A stretch of DNA of 37,001 nt from G713 sp034717835 (GCA_034717835.1 JAYELZ010000193.1:1-37001), one strand, 5' to 3'. Numbered from the stretch's first letter, positions 9,851-18,774 are shown. Made by a program: numbers and translations. The notes: a model not told the origin generated them from the letters alone.

Positions 9851-10774
9851 ATGAAACATTTCCTTTCCTTAGCCGATTTAACTTCAGACGAGCTACAAGG
9901 GTTACTGGATTTGGCCCTAGAGCTCAAAGCCGCGTGGCAAGCGGGAGGCAATCAACCCCTGCTCCAGGGCAAAGTCCTGGGTGAAATTTTCCAGAAGCCC
10001 AGCCTGCGCACGCGCGTTTCGTTTGATGTCTCCATGCTCCAGTTAGGCGGACATGCAATCTATCTTTCTCCGAACGAAATCAGCTTAGGGAAGCGTGAAA
10101 GCGTCGCGGATGTGGCCCGCGTCATCTCCCGCTACGTCAATGTGATCATGGCGCGCGTCTTCTCCCATGCCGATATCGTAGAGCTGGCAGCCTACGCCGA
10201 TGTCCCCGTGATCAACGGACTTTCCGATTACAATCATCCTTGCCAGGGAGTCGCCGACTTCCTCACCATTTTGGAGCATAAGGGCGGGTTCAAGGGCCAG
10301 CAACTGACTTACCTAGGAGATGGCAACAACGTTTCCACCTCCCTGCTCTTCGGAGCCACCAAACTAGGGATGGACTTTGCTATCGGCATGCCGCGCGGCT
10401 ATGAACTACATCCCGCCGTTTGGAAGATGGGAGAGCAATTTGCGGCCGCCAGCGGCGCCACCATGCTAGCCACCAACGATCCTCTAGAAGCCATTGCCGG
10501 CGCCGACGTGGTCTACACCGACGCCTGGGCTTCCATGGGTCAAGAGGATGAAGCGGCGAAACGCCGTCAAATCTTCCCTCCCTATCGCATTGATAGCGAA
10601 ATTCTCGCGCACGCTAAAGAGGATGTCAGCGTAATGCACTGTCTGCCGGCCCACCGAGGCGAAGAGATCACCAACGCGGTTGCCGATGGGCCACATTCGT
10701 TGCTCTTTGACCAAGCCGAAAATCGGCTACACGCTCAAAAAGCGATTTTAGTTCAATTATTAGAGACGCGCTAG
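9851..10774 (+). CDS. argF: Ornithine carbamoyltransferase
   Basis: This 307-residue enzyme joins carbamoyl phosphate and ornithine to give citrulline in arginine synthesis. The ATG follows GGAGGT by 4 nt. The carbamoyl-phosphate loop is FQKPSLRTRVSF (47-58), with a leucine in place of the usual threonine of STRTR, a variant known in the family. The HPCQ motif is at 129-132, the ornithine-loop SMGQE at 228-232, and the catalytic cysteine lies in HCLPAHRGEE (263-272). The SMG motif argues against aspartate or putrescine carbamoyltransferase. No other arg genes are nearby. The TPR gene follows 126 bp later on the same strand. Confidence 0.93.
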   Translation: MKHFLSLADLTSDELQGLLDLALELKAAWQAGGNQPLLQGKVLGEIFQKPSLRTRVSFDVSMLQLGGHAIYLSPNEISLGKRESVADVARVISRYVNVIMARVFSHADIVELAAYADVPVINGLSDYNHPCQGVADFLTILEHKGGFKGQQLTYLGDGNNVSTSLLFGATKLGMDFAIGMPRGYELHPAVWKMGEQFAAASGATMLATNDPLEAIAGADVVYTDAWASMGQEDEAAKRRQIFPPYRIDSEILAHAKEDVSVMHCLPAHRGEEITNAVADGPHSLLFDQAENRLHAQKAILVQLLETR

Positions 10775-10784
10775 ACTTTTGAAA

Positions 10785-10823
10785 GGGCGACCATGCCCAA
10801 AACTCCTAAAGACGTGGTCGCCC
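10785..10823. repeat. Inverted repeat after argF, possible weak terminator
   Basis: GGGCGACCA (10785-10793) is the exact reverse complement of 10815-10823, with a 21-nt loop. It begins 10 bp after the argF stop. The plus strand continues CAAAAG, not a T-run, so a classical intrinsic terminator is doubtful. Confidence 0.45.
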
Positions 10824-10900
10824 CAAAAGAAGCCCCTTGAGATTTACAGAACACTCTACGCAGGTAATATGGAACACCTATCTTTTGTGGAGGCTAATCC

Positions 10901-13150
10901 GTGGCTGGTAACCATACACGTTTTAAGGCAGCATTACAAAGAGCTAACGATCTAATTTGGGAGGAGAAGTGGCCCAAGGCTATCAAGGAATATCGACGCG
11001 CCCTAAAAGAATTTCCTAACGATGTTTCTGCGTTACAGGGGTACGCCTGGGCTTTATTCAACCAGCACAATTTAGCAAAGGCCGAGCAGGTCTACTTGCA
11101 CCTGACCGACCTCACCCCCGAGGACCCGGGACCACATGAACGGCTGGCGGAATTATTGGCAAAACGAGATCAGCGCCAGGAATCCACCTCTCAGTACTGC
11201 CAAGCAGCCAGTTGCTACTACGCGCGTGGGGAAAAGGAACAACAAATCGGGGCGCTGGAAGCTGCCGTGCGCTTGACCCCACACGATACCGCGATATGGC
11301 TTGATCTCCTTGACCTTTACCGTGAACGAGATTCCGTAGATGACGTCGTCCGGGCCACACTCTGGCTCGCCTACCTATATCAAGAGAAGTACCCTCAGCA
11401 AGCCCTTGAGGTTTGTCATCAGACGGAAGCAATAATCCCGAGAAATCAACGTCTAGCCCAGACACTAGCCTTATTGCAGCGCCAGGAACCCATCCCTCAA
11501 CCCACCTCCACCGACGAGCTGAAGGAACTGCTCACGGAAGCCCCCCCCGAACAGATAGAGGGGGAAGGCCCGAAATCACCCGCCGCTATCGCGCAGCGGC
11601 ACGCGCTGGTCTCGTTGGCCGAATCTATCTTCTCAGATGAAACACCGCAAGCGACCACCGTTTCCCCCGGACAAGTCACCTTATTGATCAGTCAAGCTGT
11701 AGATGCCCAAACCCAGGGTGATTTGGAAGCAGCCCAAGAATCCTACGAGCGGTTGGTAAACTCTGGAGTCTCCATGCCCTCGCTGCACTTCAATCTGGGG
11801 ATGCTTTACAAAGAGCAGATGAACTTTACCGCCGCTATTGAGCAATTAAGACAAACCCTCAAAGATAAAGAGTATCTCCTAGCTGCACATTTTGCGCTGG
11901 GGGAATGCTATCGCGCTATAGGAGAATTCGATAGGGCCTTCGAGCATTTCTTAGAGGCGGTGAAGGTAGTAGATTTAGCCACCGTAGAGCGCGACCAAGC
12001 GGATGATCTCCTCCACGTCTACGAAGGGCTAGCTCAGAGTTTGATCAACACCGGCGAACCAAAACACATTCGCAAATTGCTGCCCGCCCTGGTGGGGTTC
12101 CTCAGCCAACGTGGTTGGGAAGAGGAAGCCAGTAAAGCCCGTCACCGCTTGGATGGGTTAGCTCGCAGTGGTCTCGTGCTCAGTTTGGCCGAAATCATCA
12201 GCTTGCCTAATTCCGACGAGGTATTGCACTCAGTAGCCCTCTCACAAGAATACCTCAGCCGGGGCCAGCCTTATTCGGCGCTGGAGGAACTTATGCACGC
12301 CATCGGGGAAGCCCCTTTCTACCTGCCTCTGCACAGCATGTTAGCTAACCTCTTTATCGAGAATAACAACCTAGAAGCATCCTTGAACAAGTACCGCATC
12401 ATCGCCAAAACCTGTGAGATTAGAGGGCAGATCCCACAAGCGTTAGCGACTTACCAACAAATCGTGGAATACTCACCTTTGGACGAGAAAGCACGCCGGC
12501 AGCTGATAGACCTCCTCATCCAGCGTGGGCAAATCGACAAAGCCTTGGAACAATATCTACAACTCTCCGACGCATACTATCAATTGGCGCAGTTAAGTCT
12601 CGCCCGTGAAACCTATGAGCAAGCCTTGCAACTGTCCCCGCGTGGCTCCGATACACAGCAATGGAAACTGCGCATTCTACATCGGCTAGCCGATTTGGAT
12701 ATGCAACGCTTAGCTTGGGCCGACGCTATCCGGGATTATGAACAGATCACTCGCATCGCTCCTGGTGACGAACGTGCCCACCTCGGGTTAATGCGTCTCT
12801 ATCCGCGCACCGGACGACAACATCTGGGCATAGCCGCGCTAGACCGTCTCATCAAAGATTATCTCAAGACCAAGCGCGTGGGGAAAGCTCTGGCCGTGTT
12901 AGAAGATTTAGTTGAAGATGCGCCTGAATCCATCCCCTTGCGCTATCGAGCCGCGCAACTCAATCTGCGAGCACGCCAGCAGGAAAAAGCCTTAGAGCAC
13001 CTGGATATTTTGGGTAACTTGCAATTAGAAGCAGGCAAAAGTCAAGCCGCCCTAAAAACCATCCGGAGCATCATCTCGCTCAAGCCGCCCAATTTGGAAG
13101 GGTACGTGCAATTATACGAAGAGCTGAGCGGAGAGCCGCCTCAGATTTGA
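10901..13150 (+). CDS. Large tetratricopeptide-repeat protein
   Basis: This 749-residue protein has no signal peptide or membrane segment and is built of helical TPR-type repeats. The GTG start at 10901 is supported by TGGAGG 8 nt upstream; no ATG fits. The first block covers residues 5-170 (for example DLIWEEKWPKAIKEYRRALK and LAKAEQVYLHLTDLTPED). A low-complexity Pro/Glu linker spans about 195-230. A second, longer block runs from about 245 to 745, with clear units such as GDLEAAQESYERLV, EFDRAFEHFLEAVK, GQIDKALEQYLQLSD and RLAWADAIRDYEQITRIAP. Such proteins are usually scaffolds for protein complexes. It lies 71 bp upstream of cdaA on the same strand, so a link to c-di-AMP signalling is possible, but nothing in the sequence shows this. 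Confidence 0.88.
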   Translation: MAGNHTRFKAALQRANDLIWEEKWPKAIKEYRRALKEFPNDVSALQGYAWALFNQHNLAKAEQVYLHLTDLTPEDPGPHERLAELLAKRDQRQESTSQYCQAASCYYARGEKEQQIGALEAAVRLTPHDTAIWLDLLDLYRERDSVDDVVRATLWLAYLYQEKYPQQALEVCHQTEAIIPRNQRLAQTLALLQRQEPIPQPTSTDELKELLTEAPPEQIEGEGPKSPAAIAQRHALVSLAESIFSDETPQATTVSPGQVTLLISQAVDAQTQGDLEAAQESYERLVNSGVSMPSLHFNLGMLYKEQMNFTAAIEQLRQTLKDKEYLLAAHFALGECYRAIGEFDRAFEHFLEAVKVVDLATVERDQADDLLHVYEGLAQSLINTGEPKHIRKLLPALVGFLSQRGWEEEASKARHRLDGLARSGLVLSLAEIISLPNSDEVLHSVALSQEYLSRGQPYSALEELMHAIGEAPFYLPLHSMLANLFIENNNLEASLNKYRIIAKTCEIRGQIPQALATYQQIVEYSPLDEKARRQLIDLLIQRGQIDKALEQYLQLSDAYYQLAQLSLARETYEQALQLSPRGSDTQQWKLRILHRLADLDMQRLAWADAIRDYEQITRIAPGDERAHLGLMRLYPRTGRQHLGIAALDRLIKDYLKTKRVGKALAVLEDLVEDAPESIPLRYRAAQLNLRARQQEKALEHLDILGNLQLEAGKSQAALKTIRSIISLKPPNLEGYVQLYEELSGEPPQI

Positions 13151-13221
13151 GCGACCGCTTTGGCCGCGCGCAAGCAAAATGGAGCATACAAATTATCTAA
13201 ATGCAAACATGAGTAAGCTTT

Positions 13222-14037
13222 ATGTGGGAATTCAGCTGGCTAATTGAACGTCTTTCCTGGTTAGACTTACTAGATATATTCCTCGTAGCTTTATTCTTTT
13301 TCGGGATATTCTACGCGCTGCGCGGCACTCGCGCCGTACCCTTGGTCCGTGGCATCATGACCTTGTTTGTCGTGCTAGCCTTCTTGAGCCGCATCGTACA
13401 ACTGCACGCTTTTTCGTGGTTGGTGGCCCAAGTTCTACCGGCTGTCTTGATCGGTATACCGGTACTCTTTCAACCTGAACTGCGCCGCATCTTGGAACAG
13501 CTAGGCCGAGGAAATTTCCTGACCTTTAATATAGCCCCCGCACATCCCCAGCAGCAACGTATCTTGGAAGCCGTAGTCCAGGCGGCACAACAGATGTCTC
13601 GGCACAGGGTCGGAGCGCTGATCGTCTTTGAGAGAGAGACCGGGTTACAGGAGTACGTTGAAACCGGCGTGCCAGTGGATGCACAGATCACCACAGATCT
13701 ACTCACCACCATCTTTGACCATCACACTATCTTGCACGATGGGGCCGTCATCATCCGCGATGGACGTCTCACCGCGGCTGCCTGCGTGATGCCGCTCACT
13801 TCAGCGGAGCTGGAGGATCGCCATCTGGGGCTGCGCCATCGCGCAGCTATCGGTTCCACCGAAGATAGCGACGCTATAATCGTAGTTGTCTCCGAGGAAC
13901 GGGGAGACATCTCCTTGGCGTACAATGGGAACCTCATCCGAGAGCTCTCTATTCGCCGCTTGGGTGAACTCTTGAATACCTTCTTGGGAGGCGCTGAAAA
14001 GCCCACCTTTTTCCAAAAATGGCGCGCCAAGAATTGA
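13222..14037 (+). CDS. cdaA: Diadenylate cyclase CdaA
   Basis: This 271-residue membrane enzyme makes cyclic di-AMP from two ATP. Three membrane helices lie at about 15-33, 38-57 and 63-83, followed by a cytoplasmic DAC domain. Both catalytic motifs are intact: DGA at 173-175 (LHDGAVIIRDGRL) and RHR at 205-207 (LGLRHRAAIGSTEDSDA). The length matches the CdaA/DacA family. The start ATG has only a weak ribosome site (GAGTAAG); in-frame codons further up run into a stop. The YbbR protein that regulates CdaA in Firmicutes is encoded next, as in that phylum, but glmM is not in this window. c-di-AMP generally controls potassium and osmolyte uptake and cell-wall balance. Confidence 0.95.
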   Translation: MWEFSWLIERLSWLDLLDIFLVALFFFGIFYALRGTRAVPLVRGIMTLFVVLAFLSRIVQLHAFSWLVAQVLPAVLIGIPVLFQPELRRILEQLGRGNFLTFNIAPAHPQQQRILEAVVQAAQQMSRHRVGALIVFERETGLQEYVETGVPVDAQITTDLLTTIFDHHTILHDGAVIIRDGRLTAAACVMPLTSAELEDRHLGLRHRAAIGSTEDSDAIIVVVSEERGDISLAYNGNLIRELSIRRLGELLNTFLGGAEKPTFFQKWRAKN

Positions 14038-14069
14038 GGTAACGGCTACATATTTCGAGGCAGTTTTTA

Positions 14070-14145
14070 CCACCGAGCCACGGGACACCAAAGAAAAAAT
14101 AGCTTTCCTTAGTGCTCTTTGCGTCTCCGTGGGGGCTAATTTTTT
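14070..14145. repeat. Dispersed repeat fragment between cdaA and cdaR
   Basis: The stretch CCACCGAGCCACGGGACACC and, after an A-rich core, GCGTCTCCGTGG has ends that partly pair (CCACGG 14078-14083 with CCGTGG 14127-14132). The right half resembles 17253-17280 (GTGCCTCTG, then CTCCGTGGTGAATT). It is non-coding and has the look of a degenerate dispersed palindrome. Confidence 0.4.
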
Positions 14146-14187
14146 TCCAGCGGAGTCAACTATGCAGAACGGCGAGGGGAACAGACG

Positions 14188-15411
14188 ATGAAATTTGGCG
14201 GAGGACGAATTTTCAGTTGGGCAGTACTCTCATTGCTGTTGGCTTTCTTCTTCTGGATAATAGCCACAGAAGCCCAAGACCCCATGCAAGAGAAGGTTTA
14301 TCCTGCTTTCATTCCCGTAGAACTGCGAAATTTGCCGGCTGACCTGGTGGCCTACGGGGAACAGGAAGAGTTTAACGTGCGAGTCACGCTACGCGCCCCA
14401 GAATCGCTCTGGGGGGTTCTCCAAGCGGCGTTAGGGGATATTGAAGCTTACGTGGATTTTTCTCAAGTGGAATTAGGCGTCAATACCCTCCCCGTGCAAG
14501 TAAAGATCAATCGCCGCCCCGCGCAGATCGTGCAGGTCTCCCCCGCCGAAATCAACTTAACCGTGGAGCCACTGATTGAGGTTGAGGTGCCGGTGGCGAT
14601 CACATTGCAGGGCGAACCGGCCCTGGGTTTTGCCAGCCGTGCTCCCTCCGTAACTCCCCCACGGGTGACTATCGTGGGGCCGCGCTCTTTTGTCACGCGG
14701 ACCACCCAGGCCTTGATCGCGGTTCCCGTGGAGGCAGTCCGGGAGAGTATCACAGAGGCTTATCAACCCATCCCCGTAGATGAAGTCGGAGAGCCGGTGC
14801 CACGGGTACACATTGTCCCCAGAGCTGTAAACGTGGAGGTGCCCATCGAGCAGTTGAGTAACATCCGCGATTTGGCGATCCACGTGGTATTAGCCGGACA
14901 TCCTGCCCCAGGGTATCGCGTGGGCGCCATTGAAAAAGAACCACCCTCAGTAGCAGTAAGTGGTCGTCGCGATGTAGTGCAAGCCGTCCCGGGGTATCTA
15001 AACACCGAACCTATAGCGCTGCAAGGAGCTAGCGAAAACCTAACATTAACCGTCAACTTGCAAACTCCAGAAGGACTCTCGGTGCTATCCACGCCACAAA
15101 TTCTCGTCAAGATCAACCTAGAGCCACTGGAGAGTTTGTTGACCTTGCAGCTAACCCCCGAAATTCAAGGGCTAGGGATGGGATTCACGGCTACGATCAC
15201 TCCAGAGGAAGTACAATTGCTCGTGCGCGGCCCCTTTGCCAACATCGCGCAAGTGGACGCTACCCAAATTAGTGTGCAATTGGATTTAACCGGGCTAGCC
15301 CCAGGCGAACACACCATCTCCCCGCAAGTATTGCTCCCCGATGAAAGCCTGCGGGTGGATAGCATCCTGCCGCAATCCTCGTTTATCGTCACCATCGGCG
15401 AGTTGCCGTAG
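14188..15411 (+). CDS. cdaR: YbbR-domain protein, CdaA regulator CdaR
   Basis: This 407-residue protein has one N-terminal membrane helix (about residues 9-27, FSWAVLSLLLAFFFWIIAT) and an extracytoplasmic part. That part consists of about four YbbR repeats, near 38-125, 128-222, 225-312 and 315-405, each with beta-rich signatures such as INRRPAQIVQVSPAEINLTVEP, PPRVTIVGPRS and PPSVAVSGRRD. The FxWxxAT helix at the N-terminus is typical. A GGCGAGGGGAA ribosome site precedes the ATG. In Firmicutes, CdaR binds CdaA and tunes its activity; the adjacency here supports the same role. The repeat fragment in the 150-bp gap may weaken co-transcription with cdaA. Confidence 0.9.
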   Translation: MKFGGGRIFSWAVLSLLLAFFFWIIATEAQDPMQEKVYPAFIPVELRNLPADLVAYGEQEEFNVRVTLRAPESLWGVLQAALGDIEAYVDFSQVELGVNTLPVQVKINRRPAQIVQVSPAEINLTVEPLIEVEVPVAITLQGEPALGFASRAPSVTPPRVTIVGPRSFVTRTTQALIAVPVEAVRESITEAYQPIPVDEVGEPVPRVHIVPRAVNVEVPIEQLSNIRDLAIHVVLAGHPAPGYRVGAIEKEPPSVAVSGRRDVVQAVPGYLNTEPIALQGASENLTLTVNLQTPEGLSVLSTPQILVKINLEPLESLLTLQLTPEIQGLGMGFTATITPEEVQLLVRGPFANIAQVDATQISVQLDLTGLAPGEHTISPQVLLPDESLRVDSILPQSSFIVTIGELP

Positions 15412-15441
15412 GGGCATTATCCCGTGACTGGTTAACGTCCA

Positions 15442-15475
15442 CGCTAGCTGTGGCCGGTCTCCCGACCGCGCCACC
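15442..15475. repeat. Dispersed hairpin repeat, copy C
   Basis: CGCTAGCTGTGG leads into a hairpin at 15450-15474. GTGGCCGGTC pairs with GACCGCGCCAC apart from one bulged G, around a TCCC loop. It matches copy D at 18661 almost base for base and copy A at 441 with changes. It lies between the convergent ends of cdaR and sufU. Confidence 0.75.
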
Positions 15476-15545
15476 TTGCCAGACCACGCTACGCAGGGAT
15501 CACAATCCCCGCCGGACGGATGCTACGCCAGCCTCCTGTAACCGG

Positions 15546-15923
15546 TTAGCGCCCGGCCTCCGCCAACCCCTTTTGGAGCGCGGTTAGGGCCAGCAACGCG
15601 CATTTGACCCGCCCCATACTTAACCGCATCCCCCCCAACAGCTCTTCGATATCGGGCAGTCCCCACGCGGAGATCTCTTCCGGCGACTTGCCGATTACCT
15701 CTTCCGTGAGCAACGAAGCCGTAGCCATGCTGACCACGCACCCTTGCCCCTCAAACTTCACCTCCGCGATCCGGTCATCGGCGTCTAACCGCGCGGTGAG
15801 GTGGATGGTATCGCCACAAGTAGGATTATCGCGGTCGATATCCACCTCCGCATCCTCAATAACGCCATAGTTAAGTGGCTCGTGGTAATGCTCCAATAAT
15901 TCTTCTCGGTATAGATTACTCAT
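15546..15923 (-). CDS. sufU: Iron-sulfur cluster assembly protein SufU
   Basis: This 125-residue IscU-fold protein takes sulfur from SufS for iron-sulfur cluster assembly. The three conserved cysteines are present: C36 in NPTCGD with D38, C62 in GQGCVVSMATASLLTE, and C108 in RVKCALLAL. The region before the last cysteine, LLGGMRLSMGRVKC, fits the SufU insertion rather than classical IscU. The ATG at 15923 is preceded by AGGAGAGAG. The gene lies 32 bp behind sufS on the same strand, the usual SufS-SufU pair in which SufU acts as a zinc-dependent sulfurtransferase partner. sufB, sufC and sufD are not in this window. Confidence 0.93.
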   Translation of the reverse strand: MSNLYREELLEHYHEPLNYGVIEDAEVDIDRDNPTCGDTIHLTARLDADDRIAEVKFEGQGCVVSMATASLLTEEVIGKSPEEISAWGLPDIEELLGGMRLSMGRVKCALLALTALQKGLAEAGR

Positions 15924-15955
15924 GGGGACTCTCTCCTCATCAAAAAAGTAGCGGC

Positions 15956-17182
15956 TTAGCGCCGCAGCAGCTTGATCACCTTATGCAACCCCGCTACCAG
16001 CGCGTCAGTATCCTCATTGGAATTATAGACGTAATAGCTGGCCCGCGTGCTGGCCGGGATCCCAAAGCGTTGATGTAACGGCGCAGCGCAATGTTGCCCC
16101 GCTCGCACGCAGATGCCCTCCTCATCCAGAATAGCCGCGACATCGTGCGGATGTATCCCTTCAAGCCAAAAAGAGACCGCCCCGCCGTGCTTCTCCGGAG
16201 CCGGCCCCAACAGCTGCAATCCCGGCACTGCGGATAATTTCGCCAGCGCATAAGTTACCAACCGGCGCTCATGCTGTCGCACGCTCTCCATCCCCAACTC
16301 GGTGAGAAAGTCAATGGCTGCGCCAAACGCGATGGCTTCAGCGATAGCCGGGGTGCCAGCCTCGAATTTATAGGGTAATTCGTTCCAGGTGGAGCGTTCC
16401 TTCCGCACGCTGAGGATCATATCGCCGCCAAAGAGGAACGGCGGCATCGCTACCAAGAGCTCGCGCCGTCCCCAGAGCGCGCCAATGCCCGGTCCGCCCA
16501 ACTTGTGACCCGAGAAAGCCATAAAGTCAGCGTCCAGGGCCTGCACATCTACCGGCAGATGGGGAACAGCTTGCGCGCCATCCAAGACCACCACTACGCC
16601 GGCCGCATGCGCCAGATGAATGATCTCTGCCAGATCGGGGATGGTGCCCAAAACGTTGGACATCATCGAGATAGCCAGCACCTTAGCCCGTCCATCCGCC
16701 AAGAGCGGCGGCAGAGCCGCCAAATCCAACTCTCCCACATCCGTAATGGGAATGAAACTGAGTTCCGCGCCCTGTTCTTGCGCCAACCATTGCCAGGGCA
16801 CCAAATTGCTATGGTGCTCCATCTCGGTGACGATGATCCGATCCCCGGCCCCGACGTTGCTCCGCCCCCAGGAATATGCGACCAAATTCAACCCTTCCGT
16901 GGCATTGCGCACGAAGATAACCTCTTCCGTGCTGGCTGCGTTAATAAATTTAGCGACTTTAGCGCGAGCCGCCTCATACTGGCGCGTGGCCTCTTCCGCT
17001 AAACGGTAAATGCCACGATGGATATTGGCGTAGTTGGTACTGTAAACCGAGCTCAGCGCATCAATGACAACTTGCGGCTTCTGCGCGCTGGCCGCGCTAT
17101 CCAGATAGATCAGCCGTTTACCATTTACTTTTTGCTGCAAAATAGGGAATTGTTGGCGCACCTCGTTACCACTCCAGGTCAT
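15956..17182 (-). CDS. sufS: Cysteine desulfurase SufS
   Basis: This 408-residue class V aminotransferase-fold enzyme takes sulfur from cysteine, leaving alanine and a persulfide that is passed to SufU. The PLP lysine is K227 in FSGHKLGGPGIGALWG. The persulfide cysteine is C365 in RAGQHCAAPLH, the group II (SufS) form. NIHRGIYRLAEEAT (residues 53-66) and EMEHHSNLVPWQ (120-131) are also typical. The start ATG at 17182 has a very strong AGGAGGAG 4-5 nt upstream. The 179 bp to recF upstream hold repeat fragments, so the sufSU pair is probably transcribed separately from recF. Confidence 0.94.
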   Translation of the reverse strand: MTWSGNEVRQQFPILQQKVNGKRLIYLDSAASAQKPQVVIDALSSVYSTNYANIHRGIYRLAEEATRQYEAARAKVAKFINAASTEEVIFVRNATEGLNLVAYSWGRSNVGAGDRIIVTEMEHHSNLVPWQWLAQEQGAELSFIPITDVGELDLAALPPLLADGRAKVLAISMMSNVLGTIPDLAEIIHLAHAAGVVVVLDGAQAVPHLPVDVQALDADFMAFSGHKLGGPGIGALWGRRELLVAMPPFLFGGDMILSVRKERSTWNELPYKFEAGTPAIAEAIAFGAAIDFLTELGMESVRQHERRLVTYALAKLSAVPGLQLLGPAPEKHGGAVSFWLEGIHPHDVAAILDEEGICVRAGQHCAAPLHQRFGIPASTRASYYVYNSNEDTDALVAGLHKVIKLLRR

Positions 17183-17252
17183 CCGCTCCTCCTCTGAAAA
17201 TAAATCTACCGTCGCAAGTCAAAAATCTAAAGTCGCAAGGTGCTAACCGTGC

Positions 17253-17374
17253 AGGTGCCTCTGTTGCTCCGTGGTGAATTATTCTTTCTTAGCGGGAATT
17301 GTTCTTTTCAGAGCAGCCCCGGTTAAATGCTTGATTTTTTCAGTAGCCTAAAAAATCAACGTTAATCTGCGTCC
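17253..17374. repeat. Dispersed repeat fragments between sufS and recF
   Basis: Two pieces are seen. GTGCCTCTG then CTCCGTGGTGAATT (17255-17280) runs into TTCTTTCTTAGCG, which recurs at 9628-9636. AAAAAATCAACGTTAATCTGCGTCC (17350-17374) matches the fragment at 6886-6922 in outline. The second piece covers the recF stop codon and its last codons. Confidence 0.5.
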
Positions 17375-18600
17375 AAGTCAACTTTGGTGGGAAGGAGCAT
17401 CTTTATAATCCCGCCGGCAACTCTAAAGGTCACTACCTTCTCGCGGAAAAATTGCGGGAACATCTCCGCGTCGGTTGTGGTAAGGATGGTTTGCTCCACA
17501 CCATCCAATAAACGCAAGAGATAATTGCGCCGGTCACGATCCAGCTCGGCGAGCACCTCATCTAGCAGTAATACCGGTGCTTCCCCGGTCTCCTCCTGGA
17601 GCCATTGCAGCTCGGCCAGACGTAGCGCCAACACGGCGGAACGCTGCTGGCCTCGGGAGCCAAATATCCCCAGATCCACCTCCTGCGAGAGGAACCGCAC
17701 CTCGTCTCGCTGTGGCCCAATGCCCGTCACGCCGCGCTGGATGGCCCGTCGTCGATTCTTCACCAGGGTGGCGCGGAAAATCTCTTGCAGCGTCTCGACG
17801 TCCACGGGCGGCAGCGGAGATTCTTGGGGTAGCAAATCTAATTGGTAATCTAAGGTGGGCGGCGCCAGCGGGTCAAAGTTAGGCGCATACTTAAGTTGGA
17901 GCCAGGCCTGCCCCCCGGTGAGCTTCTGATAAAACTGATCGGCGTACAGCGAGAGCGCGGCCAATACCCGCCGGCGGTAGAGCGAGACGGTGACGCCAGT
18001 CTTCGCCAACACCTCCTCCAACGGGGCCAGCTGGACAGGGTCGCCGCCTTCATCGCGCAAGTAGCGGAGCAGGGCATTACACCGTGAGAGAGTCTGGGTG
18101 TATCTGTTCTGCGCCTCGATATACTCCGGGTAAACTTGCGCGAGCAAGTTATCCAAATGCCGGCGGCGATCAGCAGGTGGGCCGCCCACTAACGTGACAT
18201 CCTCCGGTAAGAAAAGTACCACATTGAGATGCCCGGCCAACTCAGAGCGTTTCACCGTGCGGTCATTCACCCGAATCCGCTTAAAAAGGCGCGGAGGAGA
18301 GCCATTAGTGGTCTGCGAGAGCTGCAAGATGATCTCCAGCGTCTCCGTGCGCTCCTTTTTGACCACCACCGCTTTGACTTGCGCGAAGGGCATCCCGGAA
18401 GCGACCGCTTGCCAGTGAAGCAGCTGCCGGTCAATATGTGTGAGGGGCGAGCTGCCCAGCGCGAGGTAAGTCAGAGCTTCCAGGAGACTCGTCTTCCCTT
18501 GCGCGTTGGCGCCCAATAGCAAAATCGGCGCTGGCGGGAAATCCATCTCCAAGCGCGCGTAAGTGCGGAACTGTCGTAGGCTTAAGCTTCGAATGTGCAT
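17362..18600 (-). CDS. recF: DNA replication and repair protein RecF
   Basis: This 412-residue SMC-like ATPase helps load RecA at single-strand gaps together with RecO and RecR. I chose ATG 18600 because MHIRSLSLRQFRTY is the family's usual beginning; the frame is open for 40 more codons upstream, but these lie in repeat DNA. Walker A is GANAQGKTS at 30-38. The ABC signature is GSRGQQRSAVLALRLAELQ and Walker B is VLLLDEVLAELD, both in the last third. There is no ribosome site, and a TACAAT -10 lies 10 nt before the ATG, so a leaderless mRNA is possible. The last codons (LDAD-stop) coincide with a dispersed repeat. dnaA, dnaN and gyrB, its common neighbours, are absent. Confidence 0.92.
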   Translation of the reverse strand: MHIRSLSLRQFRTYARLEMDFPPAPILLLGANAQGKTSLLEALTYLALGSSPLTHIDRQLLHWQAVASGMPFAQVKAVVVKKERTETLEIILQLSQTTNGSPPRLFKRIRVNDRTVKRSELAGHLNVVLFLPEDVTLVGGPPADRRRHLDNLLAQVYPEYIEAQNRYTQTLSRCNALLRYLRDEGGDPVQLAPLEEVLAKTGVTVSLYRRRVLAALSLYADQFYQKLTGGQAWLQLKYAPNFDPLAPPTLDYQLDLLPQESPLPPVDVETLQEIFRATLVKNRRRAIQRGVTGIGPQRDEVRFLSQEVDLGIFGSRGQQRSAVLALRLAELQWLQEETGEAPVLLLDEVLAELDRDRRNYLLRLLDGVEQTILTTTDAEMFPQFFREKVVTFRVAGGIIKMLLPTKVDLDAD

Positions 18601-18609
18601 AGCACATCT

Positions 18610-18615
18610 ATTGTA
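18610..18615 (-). promoter_or_regulatory. Candidate -10 box for leaderless recF
   Basis: TACAAT on the minus strand ends 9 nt upstream of the recF ATG, which would put transcription start within about 0-4 nt of the start codon. There is no convincing -35. Confidence 0.3.
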
Positions 18616-18626
18616 ACACGGAAGGA

Positions 18627-18733
18627 GCGAGAAGGCGAGGGAGCGATAAAGCCTCGGTTGAGCTGTGGCCGGTCTCCTGACCGCGCCACCCCACCAAAAC
18701 CAGTCCTGGCTAGCGGGCACGGCGGGGACGCCG
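18627..18733. repeat. GCGA octamers followed by dispersed hairpin repeat, copy D
   Basis: GCGA occurs at 18627, 18635 and 18643 (8-bp steps). Then AGCTGTGGCCGGTCTCC leads into a hairpin at 18665-18689 with a TCCT loop, nearly identical to copy C. CGGGCACGGCGGGGACGCCG at 18714-18733 is identical to 495-514 in copy A. The block lies between the recF start and the end of the glycosyltransferase gene. Confidence 0.75.
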
Positions 18734-18774
18734 GCCCGAGCAGAGCTGGCTGCCTGTGGTTTTAACTACGGATA

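Noticed and set aside
13201..13221. Earlier in-frame start for cdaA at ATG 13201
   Set aside because: It meets a stop codon after three codons, so ATG 13222 is kept in spite of its weak ribosome site.
18601..18720. 40-codon upstream extension of recF
   Set aside because: It encodes non-family sequence from the GCGA octamers and hairpin repeat D; the family start is at 18600.
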